Positions 1 to 5,146 of a stretch of DNA of 5,146 bases are shown in pieces. How positions within the stretch are numbered: the stretch's first letter is position 1; each line of letters begins with the position of its first letter. The notes under the pieces were generated by a model. The model saw nothing but the letters and a program-made list of their open reading frames with translations, was not told the DNA's origin and ran no database searches. The DNA is from Nitriliruptoraceae bacterium (GTDB lineage: Bacteria; Actinomycetota; Nitriliruptoria; Nitriliruptorales; Nitriliruptoraceae): contig SKJO01000072.1 of the NCBI GenBank assembly GCA_007121975.1, positions 1 through 5,146 of the forward strand. The letters are read 5' to 3'. The translations under genes were made by a program, and so were the position numbers.

Positions 1-1176
1 GATGACCCCGTCTTCGAGGTCGTAGGTCAAGGACTCGTCCCAGTCGATCGTGTCCGTCCGCAGCTCTTCCTCTTCGCCATCGGTGACGTCTACCAACGTG
101 AGTTCGAACTCAGCATCGCCCTCTGCGAGTTCGTTGCCGCCGATGTCCTCCCACTTCTTGTCGATCGACACCTCGATGGTGGACGGCTCGAACGATGCCT
201 CGGCCTTCACGGTGCTTCGCGCGGTGGTTTCCTCCGCCAGGATGAGCCGTTGTACACGGTCTCCTGGATCGTCCACCGGAACCTCGAACAGCCGTCCCCT
301 CGGGACCGTGACGTCCGCCGAGATCTCCACCTCTGACGGATCATCGTTCTGCTCGATGTAGAACTCGCCCTGGAACGATCCGTTGTTTGGTGCCAGCGCG
401 AGTGAGGTAATCGCGGTGCCGTCAGCATCGACCGCCGGCCCGTTCAGCGAGACCTGCGACACCGAAGCAGTCACCGTGTAGGGACCGGCGAGGCTGCCAG
501 TGGCGACCGTCAACTCGGATGGCGTGACGGACAGGGAGAGGTCCGGGGGCGACTCCACAGGGAGGGCATCGTCTGTGATCAAAACGAGGGCAGCCAAGAT
601 CAGGTCGTAGTTCTCCTTGATGTTTCCATCACGCGTACCCGGAGCACCATCGGTGGTCAGGTCGAAGCCGTCCGTGAGGTGCCAGATCGCAGCCTGCACC
701 GCAGCTGCCCGCTCATCGTCGTCCCCGACCAAAGTGACTTCTGTGTGGCTGACCCCATTGATGTCCGTGCTCGGGATGTATCCGTCGAGGATCCAGAGCA
801 CCTGTCGCAGAACCCGAACCTGGTCAGGATCATCCGGATCGTCAACGAGATCGGACCAAGGCTGTTCTTCGTATCCACCCGTCCCAACGCTGACCTCGGT
901 GAACAGGTCAACGCAGAAGCCGATTGCTTGCGGCGGGTCCCCGGGTTCAGGGTCGTCAAAGCTGAGCACGAACTCGCGGGCGCCCGGGGATCGCTGCCCC
1001 AACGGCGTGTTTCCGACGACTGGCGCTCCCGCCGCGGTGCCCGTGAAGGTCACCGTCGAACTCGCCTCGGCGATCATCGCCTGCAGTGGCAGCATGGCGG
1101 CCAGCAGGGCGAGAAGCACGGCGAACCGCAAGGCGACGGAGAATGGTGTTCGTTCGGAGACGGAGCGCGGTTTCAT
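1..1176 (-). CDS. Secreted thioester-domain (TED/TQXA) surface adhesin, N-terminal 392 residues, runs off the window
   Basis: Read from ATG at 1176-1174; the frame is open to base 1, so the C-terminus is missing. Residues 1-38 look like a signal peptide: basic start (MKPRSVSER), hydrophobic stretch 14-33, possible cleavage after AEA at 36-38. Residues about 40-200 match a thioester domain: a Cys in GFCVD (Cys88) and a Gln in VQAAIWHLTDG (Gln161), the pair that forms an internal Cys-Gln thioester in Gram-positive adhesins. Residues about 210-325 are beta-rich and include LILAEETTARSTV, a linker style seen in actinobacterial TED proteins. From about 333, IEVSIDKKWEDIGG resembles the first strand of a Cna_B/SpaA-like domain, with a possible isopeptide Lys340. 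Family role: covalent attachment to surface ligands. A sortase signal or membrane anchor would lie beyond the window. GC is lower than in its neighbours. TED assignment is strong; Cna_B and substrate are inferred. Confidence 0.85.
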   Translation of the reverse strand, partial: MKPRSVSERTPFSVALRFAVLLALLAAMLPLQAMIAEASSTVTFTGTAAGAPVVGNTPLGQRSPGAREFVLSFDDPEPGDPPQAIGFCVDLFTEVSVGTGGYEEQPWSDLVDDPDDPDQVRVLRQVLWILDGYIPSTDINGVSHTEVTLVGDDDERAAAVQAAIWHLTDGFDLTTDGAPGTRDGNIKENYDLILAALVLITDDALPVESPPDLSLSVTPSELTVATGSLAGPYTVTASVSQVSLNGPAVDADGTAITSLALAPNNGSFQGEFYIEQNDDPSEVEISADVTVPRGRLFEVPVDDPGDRVQRLILAEETTARSTVKAEASFEPSTIEVSIDKKWEDIGGNELAEGDAEFELTLVDVTDGEEEELRTDTIDWDESLTYDLEDGVI

Positions 1177-1396
1177 GAGCGAGTTCCCCTGCGTCGGCGT
1201 CGACCGCGAGGTCGACGGATTCGTCTGACCTGGGGTCGGTCTCGCCACTCGCTCCACCCGGACCGTGGACCTGACTGGTCCACTCGGCGACCGTGCTGCT
1301 CGGTCCGGGTCTCGTCGCTTCCCCGTGCTACGGGTCACCCCCCGGGCGACCGACGCAGGCATCCGATGCTCGTGTTGTCGGGTGTGGCGCCTGCGT
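1177..1396 (-). promoter_or_regulatory. Highly structured 5' leader, candidate riboregulator of the thioester-protein gene
   Basis: In transcript order (minus strand) the leader holds: an 8-bp stem 1396-1389/1360-1353 (ACGCAGGC/GCCTGCGT); a 5-bp stem 1350-1346/1318-1314 enclosing a CCCGT-AGC-ACGGG hairpin (1334-1322); a perfect 10-bp stem 1310-1301/1265-1256 enclosing a TGGACC/GGTCCA hairpin with loop AGTCA (1282-1266); two mutually exclusive hairpins at 1230-1210 and 1217-1198; and an 8-bp helix 1254-1247/1184-1177 whose second strand abuts the start codon. The last helix nests with CCCC (1235-1232) opposite the Shine-Dalgarno GGGG. Pairings were found by eye. I see no match to the c-di-GMP, cobalamin, SAM-IV or glycine riboswitch consensus sequences I remember. 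High GC raises chance pairing, but the 8-10 bp perfect stems and their nesting are suggestive. An RNA-level on/off control of adhesin translation is inferred. Confidence 0.45.
1184..1190 (-). promoter_or_regulatory. Shine-Dalgarno AGGGGAA of the thioester-protein gene
   Basis: AGGGGAA lies 7 nt before the ATG at 1176 and supports that start. No other in-frame ATG or GTG with a better site is visible just upstream. Its GGGG (1189-1186) and the following ACTCGCTC (1184-1177) can both be paired with upstream leader sequence. Confidence 0.6.
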
Positions 1397-1403
1397 TAGG
1401 GAC

Positions 1404-1432
1404 AGCATGAACGATCGTCGGTGACCGCGCAA
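1404..1432 (-). promoter_or_regulatory. Weak candidate promoter for the thioester-protein transcript
   Basis: A TTGCGC (1432-1427) lies 17 bp before CATGCT (1409-1404), each matching about three positions of the -35/-10 consensus. The predicted start of transcription falls near 1397, just before the first leader stem, so the transcript would begin with that stem. The motif match alone is weak. Confidence 0.25.
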
Positions 1433-1451
1433 CCCAGGGACACACAGCCCC

Positions 1452-1512
1452 ACGCAGCGTCAGCGCCGGACACCGATCCGCCGCACAGAACGCACAGGCG
1501 ACAACGCTGCGT
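1452..1512. repeat. Pair of palindromic ACGCWGCGT sites 52 bp apart
   Basis: ACGCAGCGT (1452-1460) and ACGCTGCGT (1504-1512) are each 4+1+4 palindromes and are exact reverse complements of one another. Their centres are 52 bp apart, close to five helical turns. The nearer copy is 19 bp upstream of the candidate -35 of the thioester-protein gene. They could be operator sites for a dimeric regulator, or arms of a hairpin. Function is not established. Confidence 0.35.
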
Positions 1513-1514
1513 CA

Positions 1515-1569
1515 CTCAGGCGTGCGACGGGCGCGCATGCAGGGGACGTTGCCGGAGCAACCGCCTGAG
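1515..1569 (-). terminator. Possible hairpin structure downstream of tdk
   Basis: CTCAGGCG and CGCCTGAG (1569-1562 and 1522-1515) form a perfect 8-bp inverted repeat. It competes, by one base, with a compact hairpin GTTGC-TCCG-GCAAC at 1562-1549. The pair lies about 120 nt after the tdk stop. There is no T-run, so intrinsic termination is uncertain; it might instead be a transcript 3'-end structure. Confidence 0.25.
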
Positions 1570-1606
1570 GGGACCGTCAGCCCGAGAGGGCGGCCAGCTG
1601 GCGAGG

Positions 1607-1661
1607 CGGGCCGCCGATGAAAGCGGGCCGCCGATGAAGGCGGGCCGCCGACGAAAGCGGG
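1607..1661. repeat. Three 17-bp tandem repeats plus a decayed fourth copy
   Basis: Plus-strand units are CGGGCCGCCGATGAAAG (1607-1623), CGGGCCGCCGATGAAGG (1624-1640) and CGGGCCGCCGACGAAAG (1641-1657), followed by a partial CGGGC. Units differ at one or two bases. Together with the flanking base, two of the junctions form the short palindrome GGCGGGCCGCC. The array begins 32 nt beyond the tdk stop and is not coding, since 17 is not a multiple of three and no gene crosses it. A slippage-prone minisatellite is likely; a protein-binding array is possible. Confidence 0.8.
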
Positions 1662-1688
1662 CAGTCGCCCGGGCAGCCAGCAGCAGGC

Positions 1689-2315
1689 TCAGCCGGCCAG
1701 GCGGACCCTCGGCTCGGCCGGCGCGAGGCTCCGGGTGCGCCCCTCGCGGTGGTGGCGCCGGCACAGCACCTCGTAGGCCAGCGTGTCGCCGTCGACGTCG
1801 CCGACCACCACCTGCTCGCCGGTGGTGACCATCTGCCCGCCGACGGTGCGCGCGTTGTGGGTACCGCGCCGCCCACACCAGCACAGCGCGTCGACCGGCA
1901 GCTGCTGGCAGCGATCGGCGAGCTCCACCAGCCGGCGGGATCCCGGGAACATCCGGGTCGTGAAGTCGGTCAGCAGCCCGAAGGCCTGCACCTCGACACC
2001 GAGCACGTCGACGATGTCGGCGAGCTGCTCGACCTGCGCGGGGGTGGTGAACTGCGCCTCGTCGCAGATCACGATGTCCACCCGCGCGCCGGACTCGAGG
2101 CGTCCGGCGAGCTCGGCGTACAGGTCGGTGGTGTCGTCGATGACCAGCGCGGGCTGGGTCAGCCCGATGCGCGAGGAGATCACCCCACCGGCCCGGTCGT
2201 TGCGGGTGAGCAGCACACAGCGCTTGCCGGCCGCCACCGCGTTGTGGTGGATCTGCAGCGCCATGGTCGACTTGCCGCAGTTCATGGTGCCGTGGAAGAA
2301 GGTCAGCTCGGCCAC
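1689..2315 (-). CDS. tdk: Thymidine kinase (type II, TK1-like)
   Basis: Cytosolic enzyme that phosphorylates thymidine with ATP to dTMP in pyrimidine salvage. The 208-residue product has the usual bacterial length (E. coli Tdk is about 205). Visible motifs: P-loop GTMNCGKST (residues 9-17); DEAQF (85-89) with the catalytic Glu86; the lasso segment AFGLLTDFTTRMFPGSRRL (111-129); and zinc ligands CWC (Cys145, Cys147) and CRRHH (Cys185, His188), matching the E. coli CVCGRKA and CRKHY pattern. The GTG start at 2315 is chosen because GGAGGA lies 5 nt upstream and VAELTFFHGT aligns with the family N-terminus; an in-frame ATG at 2465 would add 50 residues unlike the family. It lies 165 bp after the histidine kinase gene and may have its own promoter, though I see no clear one. 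No missing residues noted. Confidence 0.95.
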   Translation of the reverse strand: MAELTFFHGTMNCGKSTMALQIHHNAVAAGKRCVLLTRNDRAGGVISSRIGLTQPALVIDDTTDLYAELAGRLESGARVDIVICDEAQFTTPAQVEQLADIVDVLGVEVQAFGLLTDFTTRMFPGSRRLVELADRCQQLPVDALCWCGRRGTHNARTVGGQMVTTGEQVVVGDVDGDTLAYEVLCRRHHREGRTRSLAPAEPRVRLAG

Positions 2316-2320
2316 GCAGA

Positions 2321-2326
2321 TCCTCC
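2321..2326 (-). promoter_or_regulatory. Strong Shine-Dalgarno GGAGGA of tdk
   Basis: GGAGGA at 2326-2321 lies 5 nt before the GTG at 2315-2313. It settles the tdk start in favour of this GTG over the in-frame upstream ATG at 2465. Confidence 0.8.
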
Positions 2327-2480
2327 AACGCTCACAGGGCAGGTCACCAACGACAAGCCCCTGGGTTGTAGCCGATCGCCCCGCCAGAACCGAGCACCTG
2401 ATGTCGGCGCCGTGCGACGAGGGTGCGAACCCGACGACCAAGGAGCACGCCCAGCCACCCGGCACCCATCCGGCAGAGCC

Positions 2481-4040
2481 TCAGTCCCGGCCGTCCACCG
2501 GCAACTCGACCACGAAGCTCGCCCCGCCGAGCGCACTGTCCTCGATCGTCACCCGGCCCCCGTGCAGCCGCACGAACTCCGACACCAACGTCAAGCCGAT
2601 ACCCGTGCCCGGCGACGCCGCGCTCGCCGACGACGGCCCCTGCTCGAAGGGGTCGAAGACCCGGTCGCGCAACGTCTCGGGCACCCCGGGACCGTCGTCC
2701 TCGACGCGCAGCCGCACCCAGCCCTCGTCCCCCGGCTCCAGGACCACCAGCACCCGGGCGTCGGATCCGGCGTAGCGCCGGGCGTTGCCGACCAGGTTGA
2801 CCACCACCCGCTCGAGCTTGCCCGGATCGACCACCGCGATCAGCGGAGCCAGATCGAGCTCGGCGTCCAGGCCCGCGTCGGCCAGGCCCTGCTCGATGAC
2901 CGTGGGCAGCGCCACCTCGGAGCGGGCGAGGTCGACCACCCCACGTGAGAGCCGGTCGACGTCGAGCAGGTCGTCGAGCAGGCTGTGGATGCGGCCGGCC
3001 TGTCCGTGGGCGCGCTCGATGATCTCGTAGGCCCGCTCAGGCGGCAGGCGGTCGAGGTGGTTGCGCAACGTCGCGGTGAAGCCCAGCACCGAGGTCAGCG
3101 GGGTGCGCAGCTCGTGGGACACGGCCTGCAGGAACACCCGGCGGAGCTCATCGACGCGGCGCAGCTGATCGGCGGCCTCCTGCTCGAGGCGCAGTGCTTC
3201 GGCCAGGGCTGCCTGCTCACGGCGCTGGGCGGTCAGGTCGCGCACCAGGCCGGTGACCGCCACCACCTCGCCGTGGTCGTCGACCTGCGGCACCTCGGTG
3301 ATCTGGATCGCGAGCTCGCGACCGTCGGGGTGCTGCCAGGTGGACTCCAGCGGCCACACCGCCGCATCCGGGGACTCACGGCTGGCCCGCAACGTGCGCA
3401 CGACCTCGGGTGGCAGCCGGGACGCGAGTGCCCGCTGCTCGGCGTTCACCGTCGCCGGATCGACGCCCAGCATCGCGGTGACCGCCGCGTTGAGTTCCAC
3501 GAAGTACGACTCGGGTCGCAGCTGCAGGCGGTACAGCCCGAGCCCGCTGAGCTCGGCCAACCCCCGGAAGCTGTCGGCCAGGACGTCGAGGTCGCGCTGC
3601 ACCCGTCGCCGGGCGCCGACGTCGCGTCCGATCGCCACCGCGCCACCGGGCAGGTCCCGATCGTTGAGCGGCGCGAAGCTCAGGCTCAGCGGCACCCACC
3701 GGCCCGGCGTCGCCTGCAGCTCGAGATCGAGGAAGCCGGCCTCCGCCCAGCGATCGCCCGCCAGCCGCTCCTGCTGCGCCGCCGCGTCGGCGATGGCGTG
3801 CTCGATCTCACTGACGTGGCGCTCACGGTCCTGCTCGCGCACCAGGTCGACGAGGCGACGTCCGGCGATCGCCTGACCGGTGCAGCCCAGCAGGCGCCGG
3901 GCCGCCGGGTTGCAGGCCACCACCCGCCGGTCGGCATCCAGCAGCAGCACGACCATCGGCGTGGCGTGCAGGGCCGGCCCGCCGAGGGAGGCGAGCAGCC
4001 TCGCCACCTCGACGTCCTGCCCCTGGTCGGCTGGCTCCAC
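2481..4040 (-). CDS. Soluble PAS-PAS sensor histidine kinase
   Basis: A 519-residue two-component sensor kinase with no transmembrane segment or signal peptide, so it likely senses a cytoplasmic cue. Order (numbered from the 4040 start): PAS domain about 25-143 (VVLLLDADRRVVACNPAARRLLG), second more divergent PAS about 155-270 (YFVELNAAVTAMLGVD, ending in VAVTGLVRDLTAQRREQ), coiled-coil linker about 270-300, HisKA with H-box SHELRTPLTS (phosphoacceptor His309), then HATPase_c with N-box NLVGNARRYA (Asn419), G1 VEDDGPGVP, F-box VFDPFEQG and G2 GTGIGLTLV. All catalytic boxes are intact. GTG at 4040 is chosen because AGGA lies 7 nt upstream; GTG at 4046 would add two residues but leaves only 1 nt spacing. 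No response regulator is in the window, so the partner and signal are unknown. It follows the aceE frame by about 40 nt and may share its transcript. Confidence 0.93.
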   Translation of the reverse strand: MEPADQGQDVEVARLLASLGGPALHATPMVVLLLDADRRVVACNPAARRLLGCTGQAIAGRRLVDLVREQDRERHVSEIEHAIADAAAQQERLAGDRWAEAGFLDLELQATPGRWVPLSLSFAPLNDRDLPGGAVAIGRDVGARRRVQRDLDVLADSFRGLAELSGLGLYRLQLRPESYFVELNAAVTAMLGVDPATVNAEQRALASRLPPEVVRTLRASRESPDAAVWPLESTWQHPDGRELAIQITEVPQVDDHGEVVAVTGLVRDLTAQRREQAALAEALRLEQEAADQLRRVDELRRVFLQAVSHELRTPLTSVLGFTATLRNHLDRLPPERAYEIIERAHGQAGRIHSLLDDLLDVDRLSRGVVDLARSEVALPTVIEQGLADAGLDAELDLAPLIAVVDPGKLERVVVNLVGNARRYAGSDARVLVVLEPGDEGWVRLRVEDDGPGVPETLRDRVFDPFEQGPSSASAASPGTGIGLTLVSEFVRLHGGRVTIEDSALGGASFVVELPVDGRD

Positions 4041-4046
4041 GCACAC

Positions 4047-4082
4047 GTCCTGGCCGGCGCCGCTGCCGGGGGCGGGCCCAGG
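4047..4082 (-). promoter_or_regulatory. GC-rich hairpin between aceE and the kinase gene, overlapping the kinase Shine-Dalgarno
   Basis: CCTGG (4082-4078) can pair with CCAGG (4053-4049), extended by CC/GG across one bulged G. The 3' arm includes the AGG of the only Shine-Dalgarno-like AGGA (4051-4048) for the kinase. There is no T-run, so it does not look like an intrinsic terminator. Reduced or aceE-coupled kinase translation is an inference; sequence this GC-rich can pair by chance. Confidence 0.3.
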
Positions 4083-4271
4083 TCAGCGGGTCACATCGTC
4101 GGTCGGGCCGGGCTGGCCGAAGAACGGCACCCGGTCGAAGTCCAGACGGTAGCGTTCGATGGCCTCGGGCAGGACCACCGGGTCGATGGACTTGAGCTTC
4201 ACCAGCTCGGCGAGCATGCAGTAGGCGATCGCGTGGGCGTCGATGCGGTGGTAGCGGCGCAGCTGCTCGCG
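4083..4271 (-). pseudogene. aceE: C-terminal tail of AceE separated by an in-frame TAG
   Basis: After the amber codon the same frame continues for 62 codons to a TGA at 4085-4083. It begins REQLRRYHRIDAHAIAYCML and contains KSIDPVVLPEAIERYRLDFD. This matches the AceE ending I know from E. coli (SRENLRHHFEVDA...GEIDKKVVADAIAKFNID) and mycobacteria (TRPAARRYFNTDA...GEIDPSV), at about the normal tail length. In this tail 59 of 62 codons end in G or C, so it shows no sign of decay. Either it is still translated by readthrough, or the TAG is a very recent mutation or a sequence error. No ribosome binding site for separate translation is evident. Confidence 0.75.
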
Positions 4272-5146
4272 CTAGTCCGAGCGGCCGAAGCCGTCGGTGC
4301 CGAGCGCAGCGAACGGCCCCGGGATCCAGTCACGGACCTGGAAGGGGGTGGCGCGCATCCAGTCACTGACCGCGACATACGGCCCCTGGGTCTCCTGCAG
4401 GATGCGGGTGACCAGCGGGACCCGCGGCTCGGCGCCCGGGTTGGTGCGGTTCCAGGACTCGACGGCGGCGCCGTCGCGCAGCAGTCGGTTCCAGCCCGGT
4501 GCCGACCACACGTCGACGGACACGTTCCAGTCGGCGGCGAGCAGGTCCTGGGCCTTGAGTGCCTCCTCGATGATGGTGCCCGACGCCAGGATGTGGCCGG
4601 AGAACGCCCGGCCGGGGCCCGAACGGAAGCGGTAGAGCCCGTCGATGACCTGCTGGGCGTCGACGTGGTCGGGCATGGCGGGCTGCACGACCGGCTCGTT
4701 GTAGACGGTGAGGTAGAAGATCACGTCCTCGCCGGCATCCGATCCCTCCTGCCCGGCGGCCTCGCGGGGCAGCATGCGCTCCAGGCCGTGCTCGACGAGC
4801 ACCGCGATCTCGTAGGCGAAGGACGGGTCGTAGGCCTCCACGGCCGGGTTGGTCTGGGCCAGCAGCAGCGAGTGGCGATCCTGGTGCTGCAACCCTTCGC
4901 CGTTGAGGGTGGTGCCCCCGGCAGTGGCCCCGATCAGGAAGCCGCGGGCGCGCTGGTCGGCGGCCGACCAGATCAGGTCGGCGGTGCGCTGGAAGCCGAA
5001 CATCGAGTAGAAGATGTACAGCGGCACCATCGGCTCGCCGTGGGTGGCGTAGCTGGACCCGGCGGCGTGGAAGGTGGCCATCGAGCCGGCCTCGGTGATG
5101 CCCTCGTGGATGATCTGGCCGTCGGCCGCCTGCTTGTAGGTCAGCA
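4272..5146 (-). CDS. aceE: Pyruvate dehydrogenase E1 (homodimeric AceE type), C-terminal half, truncated by TAG
   Basis: Thiamine-diphosphate enzyme that decarboxylates pyruvate and acetylates the lipoyl groups of the E2 partner, feeding acetyl-CoA to the TCA cycle. The N-terminus lies beyond the window; 290 residues are visible before the TAG at 4274-4272. They cover the end of the middle (pyrimidine-binding) domain and most of the C-terminal transketolase-like domain. Diagnostic blocks: EGITEAGSM, whose Glu (visible residue 18) corresponds by spacing to E. coli Glu571; YIFYSMFGFQRTADLIW; RGFLIGATAGGTTLNGEGLQHQD, whose His (visible residue 87) corresponds to E. coli His640; YDPSFAYE; and GTDGFGRSD just before the stop. 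E. coli numbers are from memory. The family continues SRE or TRP here, so the stop is premature by about 63 residues. The truncated form would lack the end of the C-terminal domain and is probably impaired unless the TAG is read through. Family assignment is very secure. Confidence 0.93.
   Translation of the reverse strand, partial: LTYKQAADGQIIHEGITEAGSMATFHAAGSSYATHGEPMVPLYIFYSMFGFQRTADLIWSAADQRARGFLIGATAGGTTLNGEGLQHQDRHSLLLAQTNPAVEAYDPSFAYEIAVLVEHGLERMLPREAAGQEGSDAGEDVIFYLTVYNEPVVQPAMPDHVDAQQVIDGLYRFRSGPGRAFSGHILASGTIIEEALKAQDLLAADWNVSVDVWSAPGWNRLLRDGAAVESWNRTNPGAEPRVPLVTRILQETQGPYVAVSDWMRATPFQVRDWIPGPFAALGTDGFGRSD

Noticed and set aside
1206..1222. Minus-strand GAATCCGTCGACCTCGC resembles the conserved 3' segment of the c-di-AMP (ydaO) riboswitch (about GAAYCCGTCAGCTAACCTCG).
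   Set aside because: Four bases of the most conserved part are missing, and the expected upstream GGGGAACC / GGGGTGAA elements are not present in the right order. The same bases are explained by the alternative hairpins. A covariance search would settle it.
617..1410. Long plus-strand open frames opposite the thioester-protein gene and its leader.
   Set aside because: They read as low-complexity Ser/Arg-rich translations of the antisense of a gene with clear domain motifs, and they run through the leader stems. No family resemblance.
1593..1602. 10-bp palindrome GCCAGCTGGC.
   Set aside because: Isolated and GC-rich; expected by chance at this composition and not tied to any gene start.
1516..2328. 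Minus-strand 270-codon frame overlapping tdk in another phase.
   Set aside because: Its Arg/Ala-rich translation has no motifs, whereas the tdk frame carries every thymidine kinase motif.
2421..2432. GGGT-TCGC-ACCC hairpin between the kinase gene and tdk as a terminator.
   Set aside because: Only four base pairs and no T-run; too weak to call.
2316..2480. Promoter for tdk in the 165-bp gap (TACAAC as a -10).
   Set aside because: No acceptable -35 at 16-18 bp spacing was found.
1421..2948. Long plus-strand open frames over tdk and the kinase gene.
   Set aside because: They are products of high GC content opposite two genes with complete catalytic motifs. Translations are Arg/Pro/His-rich without domains.

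Overview
The window looks like chromosomal DNA from a high-GC actinomycete (Actinomycetota). The three housekeeping-type genes are very GC-rich with G/C in nearly every third position. The pyruvate dehydrogenase is the homodimeric AceE type used by actinomycetes and proteobacteria, and the thymidine kinase has the P-loop style (GTMNCGKST) I associate with actinobacteria. I cannot place it to genus. All genes read on the minus strand, so gene order runs from the right edge to the left.

Right to left: (1) 5146-4083, the C-terminal part of aceE (pyruvate dehydrogenase E1). Its frame is interrupted by an amber TAG at 4274-4272, after which 62 more family-like codons run to a TGA. (2) 4040-2481, a soluble PAS-PAS histidine kinase starting about 40 nt after the end of the aceE frame. 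(3) 2315-1689, thymidine kinase (tdk), with its own strong Shine-Dalgarno. (4) 1688-1177, about 510 bases with no credible protein gene. This holds three 17-bp tandem repeats, several long inverted repeats, a weak promoter candidate, and a highly structured leader of about 220 nt. (5) 1176-1, the N-terminal 392 residues of a secreted thioester-domain surface protein that runs off the window.

Two parts stand out. The leader of the surface-protein gene contains a nested set of perfect stems. Two of these are mutually exclusive hairpins next to the ribosome binding site, and an 8-bp helix can mask the sequence abutting the start codon; together this looks like a riboregulator I cannot match to a named class. 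The in-frame amber codon in aceE replaces a residue that is Ser or Thr in the relatives I remember. It is either an error, a recent nonsense mutation, or readthrough.

By hand count of sampled 60-base lines, the surface-protein gene is about 61% GC and the other genes about 73%, which suggests a different history or different constraints. The genes do not form an obvious pathway: central carbon metabolism, signalling, nucleotide salvage and adhesion lie side by side.
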